From NCBI GenBank assembly GCA_963778945.1, contig CAVZWL010000009.1, positions 124,001-188,000 on the forward strand: a stretch of DNA of 64,000 bases, read 5' to 3'. This document shows positions 34,101-44,057 of the stretch, one piece after another. Position 1 is the stretch's first letter, and every line of letters begins with the position of its first letter. The notes beneath the pieces were generated by a model. That model had not been told where the DNA came from. It saw only the letters and a program-made list of their open reading frames with translations, and did no database searches. Both the position numbers and the translations under genes were made by a program. Source of the DNA: Fen-1254 sp963778945. Its GTDB lineage: Bacteria > Bacteroidota > Ignavibacteria > UBA10030.

Positions 34101-34403
34101 ATGGGATTCTAACGGAAATCCAATCAATGGAACTATTACTGCCACCGTTGATCTTGGTTCTAACCCGGTGCAGGGTGAAGGCTTTGAGGTAGAAGGTGAT
34201 ATAGGCGGCACTGCAATTACTATCCCACAAGGGGATTACAGATTGCTGGGACGAGGGAAATACTAAATTTGCATTCGGTGTTTATGATAATTCGAGCGCC
34301 GCTATCATTACTGGCCGGATCAGCAGTAACGATAGACATAACTATCACGAGTCCAAATTATGCATCAGCTATCGTTGTCTATGTTCCTGTTACGGTGAAT
34401 TAA
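31144..34403 (+). CDS. Large lipoprotein with seven tandem Ig-like/regulatory-like repeats (several frame breaks)
   Basis: The N-terminus has a membrane segment ending in lipobox LYSCQE near residue 44, so it is probably an outer-membrane or surface lipoprotein. Seven tandem repeats of about 90 residues run from 31309 to 33230. Each reads roughly T.I.GTV....QLL.GMKVVDINS, ..TYTTD..GSFT.TL.L...YTA.LVISDP, YN.DTV.V.VNPGD.KTL, a beta-rich pattern like the carboxypeptidase-regulatory or Ig-like domains of adhesins. A different C-terminal part follows (CQYVLQVKDSAGNAIAGSP, further beta-rich segments). Seven frame breaks are inferred, at about 31596, 33096, 33623, 33761, 33985, 34248 and 34313; after correction the protein ends YVPVTVN. 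Rebuilt length is about 1,085 residues. Its place after the secretin suggests an exported or surface partner of the pilus system. Confidence 0.7.
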
Positions 34404-34429
34404 AGTTTTGAAAGATATGATACGTAAAA

Positions 34430-34465
34430 CCTTGTCAAGGTTCTGAACCTTGACAAGGCTTTTTT
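34430..34465. terminator. Bidirectional intrinsic terminator
   Basis: A perfect 13-base stem CCTTGTCAAGGTT / AACCTTGACAAGG with a CTG loop is followed by CTTTTTTA on the plus strand and preceded by GTAAAA. It lies between convergent genes (repeat lipoprotein and hemL) and can serve both. Confidence 0.88.
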
Positions 34466-34478
34466 ATTGTAAAAGTAA

Positions 34479-35791
34479 TTATGATTTCTGCAGCGCTTTA
34501 TAGTTTGCTGTAATTGTTTTTTGTATAATCTGTTCCGTATGAGCGGTTGAAATAAATGCCGCTTCGAACTGCGATGGGGGCAGGTAAACTCCTTGTTCCA
34601 GCATGGCGTTAAAATATTTTCCAAATTTATCAGTATCGGCTTTTTTTGCGGTGTTGTAATCGATAACCTGTTTTCGGCAAAGAAAAGCGTAAACATCGAT
34701 CCGACGCGGTTGACGGTGTGTGCTAAACCGAGCCGGTGAAGATTTTCCCGAATTCCTTCTTCCAGTTGTAATGAACGCTGCTCCAGCTTTTTGTAAATCA
34801 TCGTATTGGAATACAAAATCTTCAGCATCTGAAATCCGGCCGCCATTGCGAGCGGATTTCCGGAAAGCGTGCCGGCCTGATAAACCGGACCGGCTGGAGA
34901 GATGAGTCCCATGAGTTCCCTTTTTCCGCCGTAAGCGCCTACCGGCAAACCGCCGCCGATAATTTTTCCAAGCGTCGTCAGGTCGGGGGTTACATTGTAC
35001 AATTCCTGCGCGCCGCCGAGCGATACGCGAAAACCGGTCATCACTTCATCGAATATCAAAAGGGCATTTTGCTCCGTGCACAGCGAACGTAATCCCTCCA
35101 GAAAACCGGGCTGAGGCGGAACACATCCCATATTGCCGGCTATCGGCTCCACAATGACTGCAGCGATCTGATTCGCATTTTTCTCGAAGAGCGTCTTAAC
35201 CGATTGCAGGTCGTTATATGCTGCGGTCAATGTATCGGCTGCCACCGATGCAGGTACGCCGGGACTATCCGGTACGCCGAATGTCATTGCACCGGATCCG
35301 GCTTTGATAAGAAATGAATCGGCATGGCCGTGATAGCATCCTTCGAATTTGATAATTTTATCTTTCCCTGTAAAGGCGCGGGCAAGCCGGAGTGCGCTCA
35401 TGGTTGCTTCCGTTCCGGAGTTCACCATCCGCACCATTTCGATCGAGGGGACTGCCTTGACGATCAATTCACCCAGTTTTACTTCCATGCGTGTCGGCGC
35501 CCCGAAACTTGTTCCGGATCGGACGGCAGTGCGGACGGCTTTAACGATGGAAGGATTTGCATGTCCCAGAATCATCGGTCCCCACGAACCGACATAATCG
35601 ATGTATTTGTTATGGTCTTCGTCCCAGACGTATGCGGCGCTCGCTTTTCTTATAAAGAGCGGTGCGCGTCCGACCGCCTTAAAAGCGCGAACCGGGGAAT
35701 TGACTCCTCCCGGAAGAATGCTCTGTGCTTTGGTAAAAAGTTTATTCGATTTGACAGTTCGAAGTGTTTTTCTCAATAATCGTGGCCTCAT
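34479..35791 (-). CDS. hemL: Glutamate-1-semialdehyde 2,1-aminomutase
   Basis: HemL is a PLP enzyme that makes 5-aminolevulinate in the C5 haem pathway. Family blocks are LPGGVNSPVRAFKAVG, NSGTEATMSALRLARAFTG, FEGCYHGHADSFLIKAGSG, LIFDEVMTGFRV and the PLP-lysine region TTLGKIIGGGLPVGAYGG. The frame breaks near + strand 34671, where one base of an A-run on the coding strand seems lost. As written the protein runs to 34400 with an unrelated tail; after correction it ends ITANYKALQKS at 34479. Corrected length is about 437 residues, including roughly ten extra N-terminal residues, so the real start may lie slightly downstream of ATG 35791. It is next to hemB. Confidence 0.94.
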
Positions 35792-35828
35792 CCTTTATTC
35801 CTCAACATAGTTGTCAGCTTAAAAAAGA

Positions 35829-35905
35829 TGTTTTCGTTCTTAAGTTCGTGGTTAGGTCGTAGTTCTTGGTTCTTAGTTCTTAGTTCGCTACGTTCTTTTT
35901 AAATT
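35829..35905. repeat. Seven-base low-complexity array (copy a)
   Basis: Degenerate tandem heptamers of the AGTTCTT/AGTTCGT/GGTTCTT type fill most of the gap between hemL and hemB. Similar arrays occur near 37020, 41290 and 55240. Confidence 0.7.
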
Positions 35906-35971
35906 CATAGTCCAATCATTAGGGCTGTCATATTTCATACTTCAGCTACTCACCAGCACTACGAACTTTTA

Positions 35972-36966
35972 CTATTTACCATTCACTATTTTCGCCGCCT
36001 CTTTCGCAAAATAGGTTAATATCAAATCGGCGCCTGCACGTTTAATACTGGTAAGAACTTCCATCATTACACGCTGTTCATCGATCCAGCCGTTTTTTCC
36101 CGCCGCTTTGATCATAGCATATTCGCCGCTTACATTATATGCTGCTGTCGGCATACCGAAACGGTCTTTGACACGGCGGATAACGTCCAAATATGAAAGC
36201 GCCGGTTTGACCATGACAATATCGGCTCCTTCCAGAATATCCTGCTCGACTTCACGCAGAGCTTCATTGCTGTTGGCAGGATCCATCTGATGCGAGCGCC
36301 TGTCTCCGAATTTCGGCGTACTTTCTGCCGCTTCACGGAATGGTCCGTAAAATCCGGAGGCGTATTTGGCAGCATACGACATAATGGGAATGTTCTGAAA
36401 ATTATTCGCATCTAATATTGTGCGGATAGCCTGGACACGTCCGTCGAACATATCCGATGGCGCTACCATGTCGGCCCCGGCCTGCACATGGGTCAGCGCT
36501 TCTTTTGCAAGCAGTTTTATCGATTCATCGTTTAAAATGTCGTTTCCCCGTACAATGCCGCAATGTCCGTGCGATGTATATTCGCAAAGACAGACATCGG
36601 TAATAACAAGAAGTCCCGGAACGCTCTTTTTGATTGCACGAATCGCCTCTTGAACAATTCCATGTTCATCGTACGCGCTGCTGCCGACTTCATCCTTTGT
36701 TTCAGGAATACCGAAGAGGATCACGGCCGGAATACCGAGCAATTGCACTTCTCACATTCGCGGATAAGCTGGTCGATGGAGAGTTGAAACACTCCAGGCA
36801 TGGAACCGATTTCTTTTCGGAAGTTCTTTCCGGGAACGACGAACTGAGGGTAAATAAAATCGTTCACGGAAAGTTCGGTTTCCCTCACCAAAGAACGCAG
36901 CGCCTCCGTCATGCGGGTCCGGCGCAGGCGCCGAATCGGATCTGGGGAAATATTTTCTTCACTCAT
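35972..36966 (-). CDS. hemB: Delta-aminolevulinic acid dehydratase (porphobilinogen synthase)
   Basis: HemB condenses two 5-aminolevulinates to porphobilinogen, directly after HemL. Visible blocks are RRLRRTRMTEALRSLVRET, FIYPQFVV, the metal-site region VITDVCLCEYTSHGHCGIV (three cysteines, the zinc-type site), MVAPSDMFDGRVQAI, active-site lysine region MSYAAKYASGFYGPFREAA and MVKPALSYLDVIRRVKDRF. The frame breaks near + strand 36747, where one T of the coding strand is missing; the corrected join reads CEKLQLLGIPAVILFGIPE. Corrected length is about 331 residues, normal. ATG 36966 has AAAGGAG upstream. Confidence 0.95.
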
Positions 36967-37015
36967 AACAACTCCTTTAGAGCGGTGAACTGTAAACTGT
37001 AAATGTAAATGGATA

Positions 37016-37133
37016 AAAGTTCGTAGTTCTTAGTTCGTCGTTCGTAGTTAAGAACCAAGAACTAAGAACCAAGTAACTAAGAACCAAGAACCAAGAACCA
37101 AGAACTACGAACCAAGAACTACGAACTAATTAA
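37016..37133. repeat. Seven-base low-complexity array with inverted halves (copy b)
   Basis: About 30 bases of AGTTCGT/AGTTCTT heptamers are followed by about 80 bases of their reverse complements (AAGAACC, AAGAACT, ACGAACT). The two halves can therefore pair into a long imperfect hairpin between hemB and the broken glycosyltransferase gene. Confidence 0.75.
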
Positions 37134-37141
37134 AATGTTAA

Positions 37142-39522
37142 TTATAACGCTTTTTCACTTCTGAGTCTATTATTATGCTTGTAACACAAAGAGTCCAAAT
37201 ATCTCCGGAATTGACCGTTTTGAGGAGATTCCCCAATGGCCCGTTCCGCAGCATCGAAAGCTTCCATAGGAAGTTCGATACCGTCATAAGCTGAAGAAAT
37301 TTCTTCAAAAAATTTTCCGCGTGTATTGGGGTCGGTACTGCGGGTTAATGAATCCTGAAGCAACGATATAATAGTGGAAAGTCTGGACGACGGGATTAGC
37401 CGCATCGAGAGCGTCGAGACGTTTTAAATATTCTTTGGATTCCGGCGCTTGGAGCTGATTCCCGAAATGCCAAGCCCAGAGGAGACAGTTAAACGATAAA
37501 GGAGTCGAGCTCGAACGGCTTTCTGTAAAAAATGATATGCCTGAATATTGCAGCCCAAATCCCAGAGCATTTTTCCGGCATTATAAAGGTCCTCGGCTTT
37601 TATGCCGGGATCCGAGCGTGTGCCTGCATCATATAAAATCTGAGCAGCTCGTAGGAAGACATTCGAAGAAGAAATATACGTGTTCGCTGATAACGTATAG
37701 ATGTGCTGAAGGTCGGCATGTGGCGGAAGCCCTGTCCGCCATCAATGCATGGAGAATAAGTTTTTGATACTGAATTTCCGGTTGATACGGATATTGCTGT
37801 TCAAGCTTTGCAAAAATTTCTAAAGCTTCGGGATATCGTTCGGTGCGCAGCATGTGCCTCGCTTGAACAAAAAAATCGGCTGCAGTGCCGGATGCCAGAA
37901 GAATCGATTTCTGGCATTAGACCGGAATCCGGGCTCTGTCAGCCTGTTATGAATTGCATAAACCCGCAGAGATCCGATCGTTGTCAAAAGCTCAAATCGG
38001 AATCGTCCGGATTCGGTTATGGCGGTAAAATATTCGGGAATGTTTCCAAAGATGTTCGATGTCAATAAATAATTTGCACCTTCTTCGCGTAAAAGCGACT
38101 CGAACATCGGAAGCGGGACTGCCCGGTTAATTTCCAAAAATTTGCATCTTTGGGGCAAAGGGAGCAATATCTTTATACGGAGTTGCAACCACAGAACCTT
38201 CCGGTATATGCTCTTCAAACCATGTTTCCATACAGCGACCATGGAGTTGAAAAAAATGAAACAGACGCAGAAGAAGAGTTCGAGACTTTGAAAGGAGGCC
38301 GGTGTCAATCGGTAATGCTGATTGGTGCGTATAATTTCGGCAATGCAGATCAAGTTCGGAAATGCAAGAAGCAAAAAACCGGCCGTGCTGATCCAGCGGG
38401 TCCATCGATATTGAAAGATGCGTTCTGCGACACACTTCCCGGAGTCCAAGGAAGACATAGAACAGTGCAAAAGGAAAGATCGGGAAAAGAAACCGGATGT
38501 CGAGAACGGGGTACAGGAAAACGATGCACAAGATAGAAAACAAGGAAGAGCAGACGAAGCAAACCTTTCCGGAGGTCGGAAAAAATCCCAAATGCAAAGA
38601 GAGCAGAAAATATAGGAATAATGAAATATTTTCCGGCGCCAACTGCCGATAAAACGATATTGGAAAAATTGCCCGGGCTGGCGAGTAGTGTGCCCGGAAA
38701 GGCATAAGCGATCATGCCTCCCAGCTCGGCAAGATGCCTGCTTCCGTTGATGAAGAGTCTCTGCACCAACTCCGTCATAAATGAAGCGTCCGGAGGCGTC
38801 ACAAAGTGTTCAAATGTGTATTGGATATTATTGGACTGAGATGTTATGGGCATTTGTGCCGTGTTATATCGTATCCAGAAAAAATATGGCAGGGCGGCGG
38901 CTAGCAAAAACGGCAATGCTTTCCTTGAATTTTTTGGAAATAGCAGTGTAAGAATAATCGCAGCGGCCGCAAGGCAAATCCTATCTCCCGCACAAGCGGA
39001 AGAACGGCAATCAAGAGCAGGAACAGCGATTTTTGCAGAGGAGTCGGGTGAATTCTCAGAATAACGGTCCGCTAAAATGAGAATAAGAAAAAGCAGCACG
39101 AGGAAAGAAGTTTCGGAAAGAACTTCTGTCGAAAGAACGAGTGTAAACGGGTTGAAGCGCAAAAAGGAATGAAAGAAAAAGCGCTCCGTTCTCGCCGAGA
39201 TGTTTGCGAGACCAGATGAAGAGAAGAAAAACAGCGAGTGAAGCCAATGTAAGTGTCACGATTTTTGCCGCGAGCGACGGAAAGCGGAAAGAAAAGAAAG
39301 ACGGGAGAGAGAATAACGGCAAAAAATGGAGCATTGACGATATAGGACTCGGTCTCCGGCTGCGTGTTGTCGACAAGACCAGGCCATGAGCAAAAGCATT
39401 TCCCCAGATTACATACCGTGTGCTATCGGTATAAATCGAGAGGTCGTTCAGGCGCAAGAGCCCCAGAATAAAAAAGACGGAGATAATCCCAAAAGGATAA
39501 AATAATTCTTTTGAATATTCAT
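37142..39522 (-). pseudogene. Broken membrane glycosyltransferase (GT39/ArnT-like) with C-terminal TPR region
   Basis: Six partly overlapping minus-strand frames together spell one protein of about 790 residues. The N-terminal part has many hydrophobic helices and family-like segments: LNDLSIYTDSTRYVIWGNAF, FLLFIWSRKHLGENGALFLS, EVLSETSFLVLLFLILIL, LLIAVLPLVREIGFAL and FPVLDIRFLFPIFPFALFYV. These resemble GT39/ArnT-like polyprenyl-linked sugar transferases. The C-terminal third is soluble and has TPR-like helices (RYPEALEIFAKLEQQYPYQPE; DAAERAIGESPQNGQFRRYL). I count roughly ten frame breaks in 2.4 kb plus compensating pairs, several times the density seen in neighbouring genes. It is either a decaying gene or a poorly resolved stretch of assembly; homology is preserved in all pieces, which favours recent damage or error. 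Confidence 0.62.
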
Positions 39523-39624
39523 GGTTTTATGGTAACTGCTCAGCGAATTATGAAAGCCAATTTACAATTAGTTTTTAGATATCCCATTGCAGATGTTCAT
39601 CGCGGACGACGTCCAATATCATTC

Positions 39625-39708
39625 TGTAGCCGCGACCGCTGGTCGCGGGATGTTCCGACACCACCCTGCCCGCAATGGTTCATCTTGTGTCGGGCGGTGT
39701 CGGCTACA
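39625..39708. repeat. Palindromic TGTAGCC element, copy C
   Basis: The element begins TGTAGCCGCGACC and ends GTGTCGGCTACA, with GC-rich imperfect palindromes between. Its ends match the copies at 46741 and 54440, but the flanks do not. Confidence 0.65.
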
Positions 39709-39801
39709 GAAGTTCGTTGCGATAATTTAATTTACAAAGATAAAACTCACGCTGAATAATTACATTTTATGAATATATGTCATATTTCTTTTATTTGCAT
39801 T

Positions 39802-40498
39802 CTAAGACAAGAGCTTCTTCGCTTTTTCAAAAACAGCATCGAACATCGGTTCGGTCAGGCGTTTGGTAAATGTGTTCTGCTGGCTTGGATGGAATGAACC
39901 TATAAGAGTAATGCTGTCATTCAGATGAAAACAGGCGCCGTGGCTGAACTTGAGGTTTGCACTTAGCGCTGTAGAAGGCCAAGTTCCCGATAACTTGCAT
40001 GTAATGGCATCGAATCCGATTTTGCCGAGTCCGATGATGACCCTGACACTTTTTAAGTAATGTAATTTCTTCCAGCAAAAATGGGCGGCAGTTTCTTATT
40101 TCTTCTGGAAGCAGTTTATTCCGGGGCGGTGCGCATCGACAGCAGGCAGTAATAAAACAGTTCATAAGATGCATACCGTCGAGGCGGGAAATCGATTCTG
40201 GCTGCGACGCAAATCCGGCCTTCCAAAGAGCACGGAAAAGCCAGTCCCCGCTTTTATCGCCGGTAAACATGCGTCCAGTCCGGTTGCCCCCATGCGCTGC
40301 GGGGGCCAGCCCGACAATCAAGACTTCAGCATGTGCATCGCCGAAACCGGGCAGCGGTTTTCCCCAATAATCGCAATCGGCAAAGCGCCGCACTTTTTCC
40401 TTTGCGATTTTTTTGCGCCATAGAAGTAGGCGCGGGCATTTACGGCAGGCAATAATCGATGTCTGAAGTTCTTTGAGCGTTCTGTTTAAACGTGCCAA
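39802..40498 (-). CDS. Uracil-DNA glycosylase, family 5 (UDGb type)
   Basis: This enzyme removes uracil and some other damaged bases from DNA. The first active-site motif GLAPAAHGGNRTGRMFTGD and the second, FHPSQQNTFTKRL, are those of family 5 UDG. The conserved cysteines (CRKCPRL near residue 18, and CFITACCRCAPPRNK) fit an iron-sulfur cluster. The start is TTG at 40498, overlapping the upstream hydrolase by 13 bases. A frame break near 40050 (five A's on the coding strand where four are expected) is repaired to LKSVRVIIGLGKIGFDAIT; without repair the protein would end at 39917 and lose the second motif. Corrected length is about 231 residues. Confidence 0.87.
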
Positions 40499-41289
40499 TG
40501 TTTTTTCAGGAATTCTAAAAGTATCCGGTTGAATTCATCTGTGTCTTCAAGATTGCTCATATGGGCGGAATGGGGCAGAATATGGAATTCCGAACCCGGA
40601 CTTTTTCATGAAGAGTTTTCATAACGCTCGGCGGAGCGATGAGATCGCGCGCGCCGGCGAAAAAAAGGACGGGAATTATGAGAGAAGGAAACAGTGAAGT
40701 CGTGTCGGTCCTTGCTGCCAAAGCCAGTTGAGTGCCGCATAATCCCAGCGGTGAAGTGCTTTCAATGATATTTTTAATAAGTATGACCGCTTCGGGATTA
40801 TTCTACCACTGTCTCCGGAGAAAATATTTTTTTCAAATATTCTTCAGCAAACAAAGGTATGCCGTTGAGCTTAACATTCCGGATTGAATTTGCACGGTTA
40901 ATTTTTGCTTCGTTTGTATCGGCTTCGCTTTTTGTGTTGCAGAGAATCAGTCCCTGCACGAGATCAGGGCGGCATTGAAGCGCTCTCTGCGCTATATATC
41001 CTCCCATGGAAAGTCCGCAAAGGACTGCTTTTGAAATTTGAAGATAATCAAGCAAGGCGATCAGGTCGTCGACAAAGAGGTCGATCGTATATTGTCCGTC
41101 GCCGACATCGCTTGCCCCCGATCCACGGATATCGGGAGCAATAGCACGCACAGAATCAGGCAAAAAATTCAACTGCGGCTGCCACATAGCCCCGCTGAAA
41201 GGGAAGCCGTGAAGGAAAACCAACGGCAAGCCGTCCGAATGGCCATGCTCGATGTAATGAATAAATGTTCCGTTGACGTTGACAAGCAT
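40486..41289 (-). CDS. Alpha/beta-fold hydrolase (two frame breaks)
   Basis: The fold signatures are clear: oxyanion region LPLVFLHGFPFSGAMW, DIRGSGASD, nucleophile elbow LCGLSMGGYIAQRAL (Ser near residue 96), and a late SAHMSNLED holding the catalytic histidine. It looks like the 3-oxoadipate enol-lactonase/esterase group, but no catabolic genes are adjacent. Breaks lie near 40805 (written protein stops at 40798) and near 40597 (one c missing). The repaired C-terminus contains IIPVLFFAGARDLIAPP, the strand with the acid residue, and ends LEFLKKHWHV. The corrected stop overlaps the UDG start by 13 bases, implying translational coupling. Confidence 0.75.
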
Positions 41290-41290
41290 A

Positions 41291-41540
41291 TCTTTAGTTC
41301 GTAGTTCTTAGTTCGTAGTTCGTAGTTCGTAGTCGTGCTGTGGTGCTGTCGTGTTGAAGTTCAAGGTTGTTGAGTTATTTGGTTACTTGGTCATTTGGCT
41401 TAGTTCATTTAAGTTGACAATTCTCAGATTACGAATTAAGCACTAAGTCACTAAGAACCTTTATCCATTCACCGTTTATGACTTTTAAGTTCTCTGATTC
41501 TTCGTAACTATGCACTAAGAACTACGCACTACGAACTTTT
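41291..41540. repeat. Seven-base low-complexity arrays (copy c)
   Basis: AGTTCGT/AGTTCTT heptamers at 41291-41330 and reverse-complement types (AAGAACT, ACGCACT, ACGAACT) at 41510-41540 bracket a low-complexity stretch between the hydrolase and gltA. Confidence 0.6.
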
Positions 41541-41549
41541 CTCACCGTT

Positions 41550-42839
41550 CTACTTCCTCTCATTCATTGCAACATAGTTTCTCTCACCGTTTCCGAGATA
41601 AATCTGGCGCGGACGCGCGATTTTTTGTTCCGTATCGGTAATATGTTCATGCCATTGTGTCAGCCAGCCGATAGTACGCCCGATTGCGAAAAGTACCGTG
41701 AAGAATTCCGTAGGGAAACCCATAGCTTGATATATAAGCCCTGAGTAGAAATCTACGTTCGGATAAAGTTTACGTTTGATAAAATATTCGTCTTCGAGAG
41801 CTATTTTTTCCAGAGCTAATGCGAGATCGAGTTTTGGATTGCTTCCTGTGATTTTAAAAACATCATATGCAAGCTTCTTGATCACTTTTGCACGAGGATC
41901 GTAATTTTTATATACACGATGCCCGAATCCCATCAGTTTTCCTTTGCCTTCTTTTATATTTTTGATAAAGTCTGGAACATTTTCCAGGTGATCGATCTCG
42001 TCCAGCATTTTAAGTACTTCTTCATTTGCTCCGCCGTGAAGCGGACCCGACAAGGCAGCGGCAGCGCCTGCCGCCGCAGCATACGGATTGGCATGCGAAC
42101 TGCCGATGCTTCTCATGACATTAGCGCTGCAGTTTTGTTCGTGATCTGCATGAAGAATAAACAAAACAGTCATGGCATGTTCGAGAACCGGATTGACATT
42201 CGGAGCGGCAGTGCCCGGATTGAACATCATATTGAGAAAATTTTCAGCATAGGTCAGTTTGGTATCCGGATATATATACGGCATTCCTATGGAATGACGA
42301 TACACCCATGCTGCGATCGTCGGAACCTGACCCATGAAACGGTAAACCTGCTGCATACGGATTTCCGGATCATGTATATTCTGCGCTTCGGGATAAAACG
42401 TAGAAAGAGCGGCAAGAGCGCTGGTAAAGACTCCCATCGGATGCGCTTCCCTGTAAAATCCTTCGATAATTTTTTTTACATTGTCATGAACCAGACTGTG
42501 CGTCTTGATGTTCAAACGCCATTTTTCGAGCTGCGCTTTAGTCGGCAATTCGCCGTAAAAGAGGAGGTATGCAGTTTCAAGAAACGATGTGCTGTTTTCG
42601 GCAAGCTGTTCGATGGGATAGCCGCGGTACCGGAGGATTCCTTTGTCGCCGTCGATAAATGTGATCTTGCTTTTTACGGATGAAGTATTCATAAATGCAG
42701 GATCATAGGTCATCAAACCGAAATCTTCCTCGTTGACTTTTATTTTGCGCAGATCCGTTGCACGTATCGTTTCGTTTTCGATAGGGATGTCGTATTGTTT
42801 CCCGGTTCGATTGTCGGTAATGGTGATCGTATCTGCCAT
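41550..42839 (-). CDS. gltA: Citrate synthase
   Basis: Citrate synthase condenses oxaloacetate and acetyl-CoA at the entry of the TCA cycle. The protein is intact at 429 residues, the length of the Gram-negative hexameric type. Family blocks are LRYRGYPIEQLAENSTSFLE, HADHEQNCSANVMRSIGSSH, GPLHGGANEEVLKML (active-site His), MGFGHRVYKNYDPRAKVIK and the arginine-containing FAIGRTIGWLTQWHEH. ATG 42839 follows AAGGAGA on the coding strand. It is one of the few long genes in this half of the window without any frame break. Confidence 0.97.
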   Translation of the reverse strand: MADTITITDNRTGKQYDIPIENETIRATDLRKIKVNEEDFGLMTYDPAFMNTSSVKSKITFIDGDKGILRYRGYPIEQLAENSTSFLETAYLLFYGELPTKAQLEKWRLNIKTHSLVHDNVKKIIEGFYREAHPMGVFTSALAALSTFYPEAQNIHDPEIRMQQVYRFMGQVPTIAAWVYRHSIGMPYIYPDTKLTYAENFLNMMFNPGTAAPNVNPVLEHAMTVLFILHADHEQNCSANVMRSIGSSHANPYAAAAGAAAALSGPLHGGANEEVLKMLDEIDHLENVPDFIKNIKEGKGKLMGFGHRVYKNYDPRAKVIKKLAYDVFKITGSNPKLDLALALEKIALEDEYFIKRKLYPNVDFYSGLIYQAMGFPTEFFTVLFAIGRTIGWLTQWHEHITDTEQKIARPRQIYLGNGERNYVAMNERK

Positions 42840-43162
42840 CGAAATATCTCCTTATGATAAGCGTTAAAAGTATCCCAACAAATGAATAATAAACAAATAA
42901 TATTGAAAATCTCCAAAGAATATTAATGAATATGCGTTTATTTATAATAATTATTCCGGCTGCTTTGAATATGGATATAAAAGTATTGACAATTGCACAA
43001 GAAATCTTTAAATAGAAATGAAGGCAAGGCGGATATCGCGGGGCAATGTCTCTTCAAACTCATACTTATTAAAAAAAGAAGCAGTAATGCAGGTGAACAA
43101 CGGAATGGCGAAGAATATCCTGACGCTCAACTGACGTTATAACGCATCAAAAGGACAACATC
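42840..43162. other. 320-base divergent intergenic region
   Basis: This region lies between gltA (minus) and the SnoaL-like gene (plus). It is A+T-rich and holds the promoter listed separately and the gltA ribosome-binding site. No coding sequence is seen. Confidence 0.5.
42986..43014 (+). promoter_or_regulatory. Sigma70-type promoter
   Basis: TTGACA (42986-42991) and TAAATA (43009-43014) are separated by 17 bases and lie about 150 bases upstream of the SnoaL-like gene. Confidence 0.5.
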
Positions 43163-43612
43163 ATGAGGACAGTCATCTTACTTTTAATGCTTATGCCAAT
43201 AATGCCAAGTTATGCACAGGAACATGACTCGATTTCCAGACTGATCATCGGAATGGAAAAGTCAGCTTTGGAAAGATGGAATCAGGGTGACCCGTCCGGA
43301 TTTCTTGAAATATCTGCAAATGATGTCGTCTATTTCGACCCGATGAGGGATCAGAGATTGGATGGACTCGATCAATTGACGCCCTTATATGAGAAAATAC
43401 GAGGAAAAATCCGTGCAGAGAAATATGAGATGATCAATCCCAAAGTCCAAGCGGTCGATAGCATGGCCGTCCTGACCTATAATTTGATCTCCTATTCCGG
43501 AGAGTCGCAGCATAAGTGGAATTGTACGGAAGTATACCGTCTGGAGAAGGACGGCAGGTGGAGAATTATTCAGACCCATTGGTCCTTTACGAATCTGAAC
43601 ATCAAGCAATGA
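43163..43612 (+). CDS. Exported SnoaL/DUF4440-like (NTF2-fold) protein
   Basis: This 149-residue protein has a clear signal peptide (LLLMLMPIMPSYAQ, cleavage near residue 19). The mature part follows the NTF2-like pattern of DUF4440 proteins: a first helix with ALERWNQGDPSGFLEISAND, the VVYFDPMRDQRLDGLDQLTP loop, and the final strands RLEKDGRWRIIQTHWSFT. Members are small cone-shaped barrels that bind or turn over small molecules; the role here is unknown. It is followed 56 bases later by a cupin gene and may share its transcript. Confidence 0.75.
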   Translation: MRTVILLLMLMPIMPSYAQEHDSISRLIIGMEKSALERWNQGDPSGFLEISANDVVYFDPMRDQRLDGLDQLTPLYEKIRGKIRAEKYEMINPKVQAVDSMAVLTYNLISYSGESQHKWNCTEVYRLEKDGRWRIIQTHWSFTNLNIKQ

Positions 43613-43667
43613 GCAATACGCCGTTTCCACGAAGTCTCGATCCGTATTCATAAGGGGACAAAATAAT

Positions 43668-44024
43668 ATGAATCATCAAAACATTCCGTTTCAAACAATC
43701 GATTGGACGTCGATCCCCAAAGAAGAACATCCTGGAGAGATTGGAAAAGCATATTGGCAGACCGTTCAATTCCAGGGATTGAGAATCAGAATCGTCGAAT
43801 ATTCGAAGGGCTATAGAGCCGACCATTGGTGTCAAAAAGGACATATTGTCCATTGTCTGGAAGGTGAATTTATAAGTGAACTTCAGGACGGTAAAAGATT
43901 CTCTCTGACCAAAGGAATGACGTACATCGTATCGGATGAATTGAGCGCACATCGTTCAATTTCAAAAACCAGCGTCAAATTGATGATTATCGATGGGGAT
44001 TTTTTAAAGCTTAAAACCGAATAA
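43668..44024 (+). CDS. DHCW-motif cupin protein
   Basis: This is a 118-residue single-domain cupin. The stretch ADHWCQKGHIVHCLEGEFI corresponds to the metal-binding first cupin motif in the small family named after its DHCW-type motif. The second motif lies around YIVSDELSAHRSISKT. ATG 43668 is preceded by AAGGGGA. The catalytic role of the family is not established. No frame break is present. Confidence 0.78.
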   Translation: MNHQNIPFQTIDWTSIPKEEHPGEIGKAYWQTVQFQGLRIRIVEYSKGYRADHWCQKGHIVHCLEGEFISELQDGKRFSLTKGMTYIVSDELSAHRSISKTSVKLMIIDGDFLKLKTE

Positions 44025-44057
44025 AAAATACATACAATCAAATCGGAGGGTTGAGCG

